From: CAZYWA01 sp964650975 [NCBI: uncultured bacterium] | GTDB taxonomy: Bacteria; JADJOY01 | Direction of reading: 5' to 3' | DNA length: 10,783 nucleotides | NCBI GenBank assembly: GCA_964650975.1 | Contig: CAZYWA010000245.1 | Span: forward strand, 1-10,783 | Part shown: in pieces, positions 1 to 6,883 of the stretch | Layout: every line of letters begins with the position of its first letter | Position numbering within the stretch: the first letter of the stretch is position 1 | The notes under the pieces: model-generated | The model's input: only the letters and a program-made list of their open reading frames with translations | The model's database searches: none | What the model was told of the DNA's origin: nothing | Program-made: the position numbers and the translations under genes

Positions 1-87
1 ATTCCCGAACCCGGGAATTTCATCCGAGCGTGGGTCCCAGTGCTCGGTGAGCCATTCGAAGGGACCAACGAGGAGGACCAGGACTGA
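1..87 (+). CDS. possible C-terminal tail of an unidentified upstream gene
   Basis: A frame open from the first base ends at the TGA at 85-87 and would encode 28 residues finishing in an acidic tail, NEEDQD. About 70% of its codons end in G or C, in keeping with the neighbouring genes. Its stop overlaps the proposed CTG start of infC (CTGA at 84-87), an arrangement typical of translationally coupled genes. I do not recognise the family; it does not look like the end of ThrS, a common neighbour of infC. Another frame is also open here, so this may simply be infC leader. Confidence 0.3.
   Translation: MPEPGNFIRAWVPVLGEPFEGTNEEDQD
42..64 (+). repeat. leader repeat, copy 1 (infC leader)
   Basis: A 23-nt element whose core TGAGCCATTCGA (48-59) recurs in front of rplT. 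It begins with a small inverted repeat, GCTC-ggt-GAGC (42-52), and ends in a purine run (AAGGGA) 7 nt before the AGGAGG of infC. Against copy 2 it differs by one base in the hairpin loop and one inserted A. Placement in front of two ribosomal-operon genes suggests an RNA-level control site; that is inference. Confidence 0.5.
71..76 (+). promoter_or_regulatory. Shine-Dalgarno of infC
   Basis: AGGAGG at 71-76 is a near-perfect complement to the 16S rRNA 3' end. It lies 7 nt before CTG at 84. It is 20 nt from the in-frame ATC at 96 and 82 nt from the in-frame GTG at 159. This spacing is the main reason for preferring the CTG start. Confidence 0.7.
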
Positions 88-626
88 GACGACCCATCAA
101 GAGGCCACCCAGTCGGGATCTAGGACCGCGCATCAACGAAAGCATCCGGGTTCCCCGTGTGCGCCTGATCGGTGATGCGGGAGAGCAAGTCGGAATCGTG
201 ACGATCGAGGAGGCACGAGCGTACGCGCAGTCGCGTGAGCTCGACCTCGTGGAGATCGTCCCGAACGCGACCCCGCCGGTCTGCCGAGTTCTCGACTACG
301 GCAAGTACAAGTACGAACAGGCCAAGAAAGCTCACGAGGCCAAGAAGAAACAGACGGTCATCCAGATCAAGGAGGTGAAGTTCCGCCTCAAGACCGATGA
401 CCACGATGAAGAGACGAAGGTCCGCCACATCCGGGAATTCCTGGAGGACGGCAAGAAGGTCAAGGCCACCATGTTCTTCCGTGGCCGGGAAATCGTGCAC
501 AACGAAATGGGGCGGAAGACGCTGGAGAAGGTCGCCGAAAGCCTGGGAGACGTCGGCATCGTCGAGCAGGAGCCGCGTTTCGAAGGACGCGCGATGTTCA
601 TGATGCTCGCACCGAAGAAGCGCTGA
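84..626 (+). CDS. infC: translation initiation factor IF-3, probable CTG start
   Basis: IF3 binds the 30S subunit, keeps it apart from 50S and proofreads the start codon and initiator tRNA. The conserved N-terminal family motif is encoded from about 120 onward ([18 protein letters not shown]), upstream of the first ordinary start, GTG 159. Starting at GTG 159 would delete it. Reading back, the frame is open to the TGA at 48-50 and contains no ATG, GTG or TTG before 159. CTG at 84, 7 nt behind AGGAGG, gives a 180-residue protein, the usual IF3 length. The linker ([16 protein letters not shown]) and the C-terminal domain ([29 protein letters not shown] end) are intact. IF3 genes are known for rare start codons (AUU in E. 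coli, AUC in Myxococcus), which let IF3 repress its own synthesis. ATC 96 (176 residues) and ATT 54 are the alternative starts. The family call is certain; the start is probable. Confidence 0.93.
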   Translation: MRRPIKRPPSRDLGPRINESIRVPRVRLIGDAGEQVGIVTIEEARAYAQSRELDLVEIVPNATPPVCRVLDYGKYKYEQAKKAHEAKKKQTVIQIKEVKFRLKTDDHDEETKVRHIREFLEDGKKVKATMFFRGREIVHNEMGRKTLEKVAESLGDVGIVEQEPRFEGRAMFMMLAPKKR

Positions 627-629
627 GCG

Positions 630-644
630 GATCGAGCCTCGATC
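630..644 (+). repeat. 15-bp palindrome between infC and rpmI
   Basis: GATCGAG-c-CTCGATC is a perfect inverted repeat with a one-base centre, followed by a short T run. As RNA it could form only a short stem (about 5 bp with a 5-nt loop). It may be a weak processing or pausing site, or chance. I found no promoter in this 71-nt gap. Confidence 0.3.
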
Positions 645-697
645 TTTCGCCCACCCAAAGACTCGTCACGAAGAGCACAGAGACCACGAGAAAAGCC

Positions 698-895
698 ATG
701 CCCAAGCTCAAGACTCGCCGCGGAACGGCCAAGCGGTTCAAGCTGTCCTCCAAGGGAAAGGTTCGTCACCGCAAGGCGTTCCGCAGCCACATCCTCACCA
801 AGAAGAGCACCAAGCGAAAGCGCGGAATGCGGAGGAGTGGTGTCCTGACGGCGGGCTCGGCCGCGCTGGTGCGGAAGCTCTTGCCCTACGCCTGA
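698..895 (+). CDS. rpmI: 50S ribosomal protein L35
   Basis: This 65-residue, very basic protein carries the L35 signature from the start ([15 protein letters not shown]) through the conserved core ([23 protein letters not shown]) and has the family's normal length. L35 is a small protein of the large ribosomal subunit. The start is the ATG at 698; only a weak purine patch (GAG at 688-690) precedes it, so translation may depend on coupling or mRNA structure. It sits between infC and rplT, the standard order. In E. coli, L35 and L20 synthesis is repressed together when free L20 binds the operon mRNA. Confidence 0.97.
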   Translation: MPKLKTRRGTAKRFKLSSKGKVRHRKAFRSHILTKKSTKRKRGMRRSGVLTAGSAALVRKLLPYA

Positions 896-922
896 ACGCA
901 ACCATCGATGACCGAAGCACCG

Positions 923-944
923 GCTCGCTGAGCCATTCGAGGGA
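923..944 (+). repeat. leader repeat, copy 2 (rplT leader)
   Basis: Second copy of the infC-leader element, with the same core TGAGCCATTCGA (929-940). A 5-bp hairpin GGCTC-gct-GAGCC spans 922-934. The 3' end of the copy runs into the rplT Shine-Dalgarno (GGGAG, 941-945), so a protein or RNA bound here would be positioned to control rplT translation. Its function is inferred only from position and repetition. Confidence 0.5.
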
Positions 945-953
945 GTTACCACC

Positions 954-1331
954 ATGCCGCGCGTCAAACGGGGACCCCGCGGGGCCTCGCGTCGTAACAA
1001 GATCCTGAAGGCCGCGAAGGGCTACTACTCCGCGAAAAGCCGGCTGCTCAAGACCGCGAAGGAGCAGGTCTGGAAGTCCGGCCTCTATGCGTACCGTGAC
1101 CGTCGCGCCAAGAAGGGCGAGTTCCGGCGCTTGTGGATCCGGCGGGTGAACGCGGCGGCGCGGCTCAACGGAATCTCGTACAGCCGCTTCATCGCGGGGC
1201 TCGACGTGGCGGGGATCGAGATCGATCGCAAGGTGCTCGCCGATCTCGCGGTTCGCGACCTGGTCGCGTTTGCCGAGCTGGCCCGGCGCGCGCAAGCGGC
1301 GCTCGCGGATCAGCCGGCCCGCGCCGCCTGA
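954..1331 (+). CDS. rplT: 50S ribosomal protein L20
   Basis: L20 is an early-assembly 23S rRNA-binding protein and, in several bacteria, the translational repressor of its own operon. The protein starts with the family N-terminus (MPRVKRG) and follows with the basic arm ([20 protein letters not shown]), the Y-RDR-KK-FR-LWI core at about 47-63 and the conserved [18 protein letters not shown] block at 66-83. It is 125 residues long, slightly more than usual because of an Ala-rich tail after about 110. GGGAG at 941-945 lies 8 nt before the ATG. The leader contains a repeat shared with infC, which fits autogenous control by L20 but does not prove it. Confidence 0.97.
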   Translation: MPRVKRGPRGASRRNKILKAAKGYYSAKSRLLKTAKEQVWKSGLYAYRDRRAKKGEFRRLWIRRVNAAARLNGISYSRFIAGLDVAGIEIDRKVLADLAVRDLVAFAELARRAQAALADQPARAA

Positions 1332-1355
1332 TCGAGAGCCGCGCGGAAGCGCAGC

Positions 1356-1409
1356 GCCGGGTGCGGCGACCTCCGGTACGGGGTCGTCCCGCCCGGCGTT
1401 CGTGTTTCT
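1356..1409 (+). terminator. strong hairpin with T-rich tail between rplT and pheS
   Basis: Left arm 1356-1371 (GCCGGGTGCGGCGACC) pairs with right arm 1382-1397 (GGTCGTCCCGCCCGGC): 13 Watson-Crick pairs, two G-U pairs and one mismatch. An extra 3-bp CCG/CGG helix lies inside the loop. The tail GTTCGTGTTTCT (1398-1409) is 7/12 T in a GC-rich genome. This fits an intrinsic terminator or an attenuator controlling pheST. In E. coli pheST is attenuated through a Phe-rich leader peptide; no Phe-rich leader peptide is visible here. Confidence 0.55.
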
Positions 1410-1436
1410 GGCCACCCACGAGGCGATGAAACGGCG

Positions 1437-2462
1437 ATGAACGTCGACGACTGGATCCGCGATCTCGAGGCCATCGAGAAGTCCGCGCTCGAGCGGCTGG
1501 CGCTGGCGCGCGAGCTTGCCGCGATCGACGACGTCCGGGTCTGGGCGCTGGGCCGGAAAGCAGGGCAAGTCACGGCGCTGCTCAAGACCCTTCGCGACGT
1601 CCCCCCGGAGGAGCGCCCACGGGCGGGTGAGGCGGCCAACCGGGTCAAGGAAGCGATCGAGCAGGCGCTCGACGCACGCACCGCGGCCGTCGAGGCGGCC
1701 AGCCGCCCCGAGCTTCAGCCCCTCGACGTCACGCTGCCGGGCCGTCGGTCGCCGCTCGGCCGCCTGCACCCGCTCACGCAGGTGGCGCGCGACATCGAGA
1801 GCATCTTCGTGGCGCTCGGCTTCCGCGTCGCGACCGGGCCCGAGATCGAGGACGAACGCCACAACTTCGAGGCGCTCAACACTCCCGCCGATCATCCCGC
1901 GCGCGACATGCAGGACACGTTCTATCTCGGTGGACCGTTCCTGCTGCGAACGCAGACGTCACCGGTACAAATCCGGCTGATGGAGTCCGGGCCGCCGCCG
2001 ATTCGCGCGATCATGCCGGGACGCGTCTTCCGCCGCGATTCCGACGCCACGCACTCGCCGATGTTCCACCAGGTGGAGGGCCTCGCGGTGGATCGGCAGG
2101 TGTCGATGGCGGATCTCAAGGGCGTGCTGATGGCCTTCTTGAGGGCCTTCTTCGGCGATCAGACCAGAGCACGGTTCCGCCCGTCGTTCTTCCCCTTCAC
2201 CGAGCCCAGCGCCGAGGTCGACATCGGGTGCGTGCTGTGCGCGGGGAAGGGTTGCCGCGTCTGCAAGGGCTCGGGCTGGCTCGAGGTGCTGGGTTGCGGG
2301 ATGGTCGATCCGGAGGTGTTCCGCGCCGTGGGCTACGACCCCGAGGACGTGACCGGCTACGCGTTCGGGATGGGCATCGAACGGCTGACCATGCTGCGCT
2401 ACGCGATCGACGACATGCGCCTCTTGTTCGAAAACGATCATCGATTCCTCGAACAGTTCTGA
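1437..2462 (+). CDS. pheS: phenylalanine-tRNA ligase alpha subunit
   Basis: PheS is the catalytic subunit of the (alpha-beta)2 enzyme that charges tRNA-Phe with phenylalanine in the cytoplasm. Residues 1-90 form the tRNA-binding coiled coil, followed by the HPLTQ start of the class II catalytic domain at 111. Motif 2 is [20 protein letters not shown] (196-215), the [16 protein letters not shown] stretch is at 247-262, and motif 3 is [12 protein letters not shown] (311-322). A CxxC-x4-CxxC cluster (Cys265, 268, 273, 276) lies in the insertion found in many bacterial PheS and could bind metal. The length of 341 is normal. The ATG at 1437 overlaps the stop of a four-codon ATG frame (1426-1440), which is probably chance. 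Only a distant GAGG (1420-1423) precedes it. Confidence 0.97.
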   Translation: MNVDDWIRDLEAIEKSALERLALARELAAIDDVRVWALGRKAGQVTALLKTLRDVPPEERPRAGEAANRVKEAIEQALDARTAAVEAASRPELQPLDVTLPGRRSPLGRLHPLTQVARDIESIFVALGFRVATGPEIEDERHNFEALNTPADHPARDMQDTFYLGGPFLLRTQTSPVQIRLMESGPPPIRAIMPGRVFRRDSDATHSPMFHQVEGLAVDRQVSMADLKGVLMAFLRAFFGDQTRARFRPSFFPFTEPSAEVDIGCVLCAGKGCRVCKGSGWLEVLGCGMVDPEVFRAVGYDPEDVTGYAFGMGIERLTMLRYAIDDMRLLFENDHRFLEQF

Positions 2463-2489
2463 GACGGCCGCCGCGCCGCGGACACGCAC

Positions 2490-4889
2490 GTGAAGCTCAC
2501 CTACAACTGGCTGCGCGAGTTCGTCGCCACCGAGCTCGAGCCTCGCGAGCTCGCCGAGCGCCTGACGATGGCGGGCCTCGAGGTCGAGGCCCTCACACCC
2601 CTCGGCCAGGGACTGGCGGACCTGCGCGTCGCGCGCGTGCGCTCGGTGCGGCCCCACCCGCAAGCGGACCGGCTCGCGCTCTGCGAGGTCGAGGATGGGG
2701 CTGGCGTCATCCCGGTGGTGTGCGGAGCGCCGAACGTGGCCGCCGGCGCGTGCGTCGCGCTCGCGCCCGTGGGTGCCACGTTGCCGGGCGGCACTCAGAT
2801 CCGCAAAGCGAAGATCCGCGGTGAAGTCTCCGAGGGGATGCTGCTCAGCGAGGCGGAGCTCGGGCTCTCGGCGAATCACGACGGGATCCTGCTGCTCGAC
2901 GGCGAGTCGCCAGCCGGCGCTCCGCTGGCGCCGGTGCTGGGGCTCGACGACTGGCTGCTCGAGATCAATCTCACTCCCAACCGGTCCGATTGCCTCGGTG
3001 TCCTCGGCGTGGCGCGCGAAGTCGCCGCGCTGACCGGCACACCGCTGACACCGCCGCCGGTTGATCCGTCGGAGGCCGGCGCAGCAGCAGCGGACTCGAT
3101 CCGAGTCGAGATCCGAGCGCCCGAACGCTGCGGCCGCTATGCGGCGCGGATCGTGCGCGGCGTGCGCGTCGCGCCGTCTCCGCTGTCGGTGCGGCTGCGG
3201 CTCGGCGCGGTGGGAATCCGAGCGATCTCGAACGTCGTGGATGCGACGAATCTGGTGCTCATGGAGTGGGGCCATCCGCTGCACGCGTTCGATCTGGCTC
3301 ACGTGAGCGGATCCCGGATCGTCGTCCGTGAGGCGAGCGTGGGTGAGAAGCTGCTCACCCTCGACGGCGTCGAGCGCACGCTCTCCGCCGAGGACCTGGT
3401 GATCGCGGACTCGAAGGTCGCCATGGCCCTGGCCGGGGTCATGGGAGGCGAGTCGTCCGGCGTGCACGAGGGTACTCGCGATCTGGTGCTCGAGAGCGCC
3501 TGGTTCGCGCCGACCGGGATCCGTCGCACCGCGCGCCGCCACGGCATGCACACCGAGGCGTCCCACCGGTTCGAGCGCGGCACGGACCCCGTCGGGCTTG
3601 CCGCCGCGCTCGACCGGCTGGCCCGTACCGTGGTCGAGCTCGCGGGCGGGCAGGTTGCGCCTGGCGTGGTCGACGCGGTGGCGCGTCCCTTCGAGCCGTC
3701 GCGGATCAAGCTCCGTCCGGCACGGGTGCGGGCGTTGCTCGGGACCGAGGTCTCGGACGCCGCCTGCCTCGCGGCGCTCTCCTCGATCGGCGTCGAGACG
3801 CATCCGGCGGGAACGGCGATCGAGGCGATCGTTCCTTCGTGGCGGCCCGATCTCGAGCGTGAGGTCGATCTGGTCGAGGAGGTGGCGCGGCTCGCCGGAT
3901 ACGACCAGATTCCGGCCGCGCTCACATCTGGGACTGGGCTGGCCGGTGGCAGTCTCGGGCGGCCGTACGAGCCCGCGGCCCGGACCGTCGAGCGCGCCCG
4001 CGATCTGCTCGTGGCGCAGGGGTTCCAGGAGGTGGTGCGCCTCGCGTTCACCTCGCCCTCCGCTCTGGCACGCTTCTCGTTCCCGGATGGACGAGCGGAA
4101 GGGGTGAAGATCGAGAACCCCTTCGGGGAGGAGGGCTCGGTCCTGGCGACCGCGTTGCTGCCGGGGCTGGTCGAGACCGCGCGCGCACAGCTCAACCACG
4201 GCGCCGAGCGGGTTCGGCTGTTCCAGGTCGCGCGCACCCATCGACGTGCGGGTGGGCGCTGGCCGTTCCGCGAGATCGAGACCGCGGCGGCACTCCTCGG
4301 CGGCTCGCAGGGTTCCGCCCCGTTTTCGGAAAGCTCTCGAGTCAGCGACGGTCACGACCTAAAGGGGACTCTCGAAATTGTGCTGGAAGGCATTGGAATC
4401 AAAGATATTGCGTACCGTCCTGGTGACGGCCTAGAGTATGCGGAACGGGGTCAAGCGGCGGAGCTTTGGTGGCGCGACCAGAAGGTGGGCGAGATCGTCA
4501 TGCTGTCCGGGGCGTTGCTCCGGGACATGGGCGTGGACCTGCCGCTCTACGGTTTCGAGGTCGAGCTCGGCACCTTGCACGAGCACCCGGAACCTCGCTA
4601 CCGGCCGTTCCCGCGGCATCCGCCGGCGCTCCGGGATCTGGCTGTGGAAGTGCCGGAGAGCACACTGGCGGGAGAGATCCGGGCGCGCTTGCTAGGGGGC
4701 AAGTGGGTCGCATCGGCCGACCTCTTCGACGTCTATCGTGGCGAAGGCGTTCCACCGGGGCGGAAGAGCCTCGCTTTCCACGTGCGCTTGGTGCACGCGG
4801 AGCGGACACTCACCGAGGCCGAGGTGGGCGCGTCGCTCGAGAGGCTCATGCAGGTTCTCGAGACCACGTTCGACGCCAAGCGCCGCTGA
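2490..4889 (+). CDS. pheT: phenylalanine-tRNA ligase beta subunit
   Basis: The beta subunit supports the active site, edits Tyr-tRNA-Phe and binds tRNA. Its 799 residues show the full bacterial domain order: N-terminal helix ([12 protein letters not shown]), OB-fold tRNA-binding domain at about 39-150 ([34 protein letters not shown]), and B3/B4 editing domain at about 210-380 ([36 protein letters not shown]). The B5 domain follows at about 400-475 ([21 protein letters not shown]), then the catalytic-like core, and a C-terminal FDX-ACB anticodon-binding domain from about 703 ([18 protein letters not shown]). The start is GTG 2490, 27 nt after pheS, without a clear Shine-Dalgarno, suggesting coupled translation. 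Codons for residues about 611-650 have much lower GC than the rest of the gene. Confidence 0.97.
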   Translation: MKLTYNWLREFVATELEPRELAERLTMAGLEVEALTPLGQGLADLRVARVRSVRPHPQADRLALCEVEDGAGVIPVVCGAPNVAAGACVALAPVGATLPGGTQIRKAKIRGEVSEGMLLSEAELGLSANHDGILLLDGESPAGAPLAPVLGLDDWLLEINLTPNRSDCLGVLGVAREVAALTGTPLTPPPVDPSEAGAAAADSIRVEIRAPERCGRYAARIVRGVRVAPSPLSVRLRLGAVGIRAISNVVDATNLVLMEWGHPLHAFDLAHVSGSRIVVREASVGEKLLTLDGVERTLSAEDLVIADSKVAMALAGVMGGESSGVHEGTRDLVLESAWFAPTGIRRTARRHGMHTEASHRFERGTDPVGLAAALDRLARTVVELAGGQVAPGVVDAVARPFEPSRIKLRPARVRALLGTEVSDAACLAALSSIGVETHPAGTAIEAIVPSWRPDLEREVDLVEEVARLAGYDQIPAALTSGTGLAGGSLGRPYEPAARTVERARDLLVAQGFQEVVRLAFTSPSALARFSFPDGRAEGVKIENPFGEEGSVLATALLPGLVETARAQLNHGAERVRLFQVARTHRRAGGRWPFREIETAAALLGGSQGSAPFSESSRVSDGHDLKGTLEIVLEGIGIKDIAYRPGDGLEYAERGQAAELWWRDQKVGEIVMLSGALLRDMGVDLPLYGFEVELGTLHEHPEPRYRPFPRHPPALRDLAVEVPESTLAGEIRARLLGGKWVASADLFDVYRGEGVPPGRKSLAFHVRLVHAERTLTEAEVGASLERLMQVLETTFDAKRR

Positions 4890-4900
4890 GCCGCCCGCGA

Positions 4901-4934
4901 GGCGCGCGTCGCGCCCTGGGGCGCGCGGTGCGCC
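4901..4934 (+). repeat. two tandem GC hairpins in the pheT-MerR gap
   Basis: GGCGCG-cgt-CGCGCC (4901-4915) and GGCGC-gcggt-GCGCC (4920-4934) are two self-complementary, imperfectly repeated units; they could also pair with each other. There is no T tract, so they are unlikely to be an intrinsic terminator. The second ends directly before the GTG start at 4936 and occupies the place of the ribosome binding site. Confidence 0.45.
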
Positions 4935-4935
4935 C

Positions 4936-5322
4936 GTGAGCAACTCCACGAGTGCCGCGAGCGCGAGCGGTGCCAGGCCGGCGATCCCGGACAAGCTCTA
5001 CTTCAAGATCGGCGAGGTGAGCCGGATCACCGGGGTCGAGCCCTACGTGCTTCGCTACTGGGAGTCCGAGTTCGACTTCATCCAGCCGGTCAAGCTCCGG
5101 AACCAGCGCCGCTACCGCCGGCGCGACATCGAGCGCATCCTGGAAATCCGGCGGTTGCTCTACGACGAGCGCTTCACGATCGCCGGCGCCAAGAAGAGGC
5201 TGCGCGAAATCGCCCGTGAAACCAAGCCGCAGCTCGATCTCGAGCTCGCCGATCCCGGTAGCCGCGCGCTGGTTTCGAGCTTGCGCGCCGAGTTGGAATC
5301 GATCCGGAAGATGCTAGAGTGA
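4936..5322 (+). CDS. MerR-family transcriptional regulator, small
   Basis: The protein has 128 residues. After a Ser/Ala-rich disordered leader (1-18), it carries a MerR-type winged helix-turn-helix: [20 protein letters not shown] at 22-41, then WESEF, a basic wing ([14 protein letters not shown]) and [17 protein letters not shown] at 73-89. A short helical tail (112-128) probably dimerises. No Cys metal-binding site or ligand domain follows, so it is a minimal member acting as a DNA-binding repressor or activator with unknown target. The chosen start is GTG 4936; it lies 46 nt after pheT and has no visible Shine-Dalgarno. The gene is followed 7 nt later by tRNA-Pro. In enterics the gene after pheT is ihfA; here this regulator takes the slot. 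Confidence 0.88.
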   Translation: MSNSTSAASASGARPAIPDKLYFKIGEVSRITGVEPYVLRYWESEFDFIQPVKLRNQRRYRRRDIERILEIRRLLYDERFTIAGAKKRLREIARETKPQLDLELADPGSRALVSSLRAELESIRKMLE

Positions 5323-5329
5323 GCGGCTT

Positions 5330-5406
<77 letters not shown>

Positions 5407-5417
5407 TGGAGACCCGG

Positions 5418-5449
5418 ACCCGGCGGCTTCGGCTGCCGGGTTTCGTGTT
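5418..5449 (+). terminator. intrinsic terminator after tRNA-Pro
   Basis: ACCCGGCGGC (5418-5427) and GCTGCCGGGT (5432-5441) form a 10-bp stem with one G-U pair around a C(TTCG)G tetraloop, followed by TTCGTGTT. It lies 12 nt beyond the tRNA 3' end. This is the clearest terminator in the window and should end the pheST/MerR/tRNA transcript. Confidence 0.85.
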
Positions 5450-5488
5450 CGTGAAGGGCCCCTCGAAGCAAGAGTCTCGACGAGTGCG

Positions 5489-6238
5489 ATGCCGCTGATC
5501 CTGGTGACCAACGATGACGGGGTGCGCTCACCCGGGATCCTGGCGCTCGCCGACGCGATGCGCGAGGTGGGCGAAGTGCTGGTGGTCGCGCCCGACCGCG
5601 AGCAGTCGGCGGCCAGCCACGCGCTCACGTTGCAGCGGCCGCTGCGGCTCGAGCAGGTGGCGCCTGGCATCTGGGCCGTCGACGGAACCCCCTCCGACGC
5701 CGTGTATCTCGGCATCAACGCGGTGCTCAAGGGCCGGCGTCCCGACCTGATCGCCTCCGGAATCAACCTCGGCGCCAACCTGGGCGACGACATCACCTAT
5801 TCGGGCACCGTCGCGGCCGCGATGGAGGGCACCTTGCTCGGGGCGCCGGCGTTCGCGGTGTCGATCGCGGCGCGCCGGGACTTTCACTTCGCGACCGCGG
5901 CCAAGTTCGCGGAGCGGCTGGCGCGCGCGGTGCTGGCCAACGGTCTGCCGCCGGCCACGCTGCTCAACGTCAACGTGCCCAACGTGCCGCCGAGCCCCGA
6001 TCTCGGATTCCGCGTCACCCGCCAAGGCAAGCGCCGCTACACCGACGCCGTGGTGGATCGCACCGATCCGCGCGGCCGCACGTACTACTGGATCGGTGGC
6101 GACGAACTGGGTTTCGATCCCATCCCCGGAAGCGACGCGGTGACCGTGCTCAAGGACAAGATGATCTCGGTCACGCCGGTCCACCTCGACCTCACCAAGG
6201 CGGAGCTGGTCGACGAGATCTCCACCTGGTCGATCTGA
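5489..6238 (+). CDS. surE: 5'/3'-nucleotidase SurE
   Basis: SurE is a divalent-metal-dependent phosphatase that removes phosphate from nucleoside 5'- and 3'-monophosphates, and in some species short polyphosphate. The family motif opens the protein (ILVTNDDG; Asn8, Asp9, Asp10). Ser40 within DREQSAASHALT and Asn93 within SGINLGANLGDDITYSGTVAAAMEG complete the metal site. The usual small Gly in the QSG motif is Ala here. Length is 249 residues, normal for the family. The start is ATG 5489, with only a weak GAG upstream. A terminator lies 40 nt upstream, so a promoter of its own is expected in 5450-5488, but I could not recognise one. The next gene, apt, also acts in nucleotide metabolism. Confidence 0.96.
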   Translation: MPLILVTNDDGVRSPGILALADAMREVGEVLVVAPDREQSAASHALTLQRPLRLEQVAPGIWAVDGTPSDAVYLGINAVLKGRRPDLIASGINLGANLGDDITYSGTVAAAMEGTLLGAPAFAVSIAARRDFHFATAAKFAERLARAVLANGLPPATLLNVNVPNVPPSPDLGFRVTRQGKRRYTDAVVDRTDPRGRTYYWIGGDELGFDPIPGSDAVTVLKDKMISVTPVHLDLTKAELVDEISTWSI

Positions 6239-6270
6239 GCGGCCGGCGCGGTCCGAACGGCAGCCACGGC

Positions 6271-6300
6271 TTGCACGGAGCGCACGCTTTCCTCTACAAC
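6271..6300 (+). promoter_or_regulatory. weak candidate promoter for apt
   Basis: TTGCAC (6271-6276) and TACAAC (6295-6300) are separated by 18 nt in the 108-nt gap before apt. The -35 matches the sigma-70 consensus at only three positions and the -10 at four, so this is tentative. It is the only promoter-like pair I saw in the gap. Confidence 0.25.
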
Positions 6301-6311
6301 CGAGCGCCCAA

Positions 6312-6333
6312 CCCAATCACCGCCCAATCACCG
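6312..6333 (+). repeat. perfect 11-bp tandem repeat in the apt leader
   Basis: CCCAATCACCG occurs twice in direct tandem (6312-6322 and 6323-6333), ending exactly where the Shine-Dalgarno AAGGAG (6334-6339) begins; a partial CCCAA lies just upstream. It could be a regulator or RNA-binding site or a slippage duplication. Confidence 0.6.
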
Positions 6334-6346
6334 AAGGAGCAACTCG

Positions 6347-6883
6347 ATGGCAGCGAGCAAGCGCAAGGGAGTCGACCTCAAGAGCTACATCCGCGACATC
6401 CCCGACTTCCCCAAGCCCGGCATCCTGTTTCGCGACATCACGCCGCTGCTCCAGACGCCCAAGGCGTTTCGCGGCGCGATCCAGGCGCTCGCGGACCGGT
6501 ACGCGGGCAAGAAGCTCGACAAGATCATGTGCGTCGAGTCGCGCGGCTTCCTGTTCGGGGCACCGCTCGCGATCAAGCTCGGTGTCGGGCTCGCCATCGT
6601 GCGCAAGCCGGGCAAGCTGCCGTGGAAGACGCGCAGCGTGCAGTACGCGCTCGAATACGGCACCGACATGATCGAGATCCACGAGGACGCGATCCTGCCG
6701 GGCGAGCGCGTGCTGGTGCTCGACGATCTGCTCGCCACCGGCGGCACCGCGGCGGCCGGCGTCCAGCTGGTTCAAGAGCATCACGCGAAGGTGGTCGAGT
6801 GCGCGTTCGTGATCGAGCTCAAGGCGCTCGCCGGGCGGAAGCGCCTGGCACCCGCCAAAGTGTACTCGGTCATCCAGTATTGA
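6347..6883 (+). CDS. apt: adenine phosphoribosyltransferase
   Basis: APRT salvages adenine, joining it to PRPP to give AMP and pyrophosphate in the cytoplasm. The 178-residue protein shows the family features in order: IRDIPDFPKPGILFRDITPLL (15-35), SRGFLFGAPLA (65-75), the flexible-loop region RKPGKLPWKT (86-95) and the PRPP-binding motif VLVLDDLLATGGT (122-134). The start is ATG 6347 with AAGGAG 7 nt upstream, the best Shine-Dalgarno after that of infC. A longer alternative frame runs across this gene but is a shadow. The stop overlaps the ATG of the next gene (TGATG, 6881-6885), so the two are translationally coupled. Confidence 0.96.
   Translation: MAASKRKGVDLKSYIRDIPDFPKPGILFRDITPLLQTPKAFRGAIQALADRYAGKKLDKIMCVESRGFLFGAPLAIKLGVGLAIVRKPGKLPWKTRSVQYALEYGTDMIEIHEDAILPGERVLVLDDLLATGGTAAAGVQLVQEHHAKVVECAFVIELKALAGRKRLAPAKVYSVIQY

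Noticed and set aside
159-626. infC starting at GTG 159 (155 residues)
   Set aside because: It removes the conserved IF3 N-terminal motif encoded from about 120, has no Shine-Dalgarno at a suitable distance, and gives a protein shorter than the family.
1426-1440. four-codon frame (MKRR) ending at ATGA over the pheS start
   Set aside because: It has no Phe codons and no leader-peptide character; probably coincidence.
1959-4355. 798-codon open frame on the minus strand across pheS and pheT
   Set aside because: Its product is low-complexity (Arg, His, Glu, Asp-rich) with no recognisable domain; long antisense frames are expected opposite GC-rich genes, and pheS/pheT are certain.
6271-6882. N-terminal extension of the glycosyltransferase frame across apt
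   Set aside because: apt is clearly real in another frame with a good Shine-Dalgarno, and the extension is Arg/Ala-rich shadow sequence; the true ATG is at 6883.
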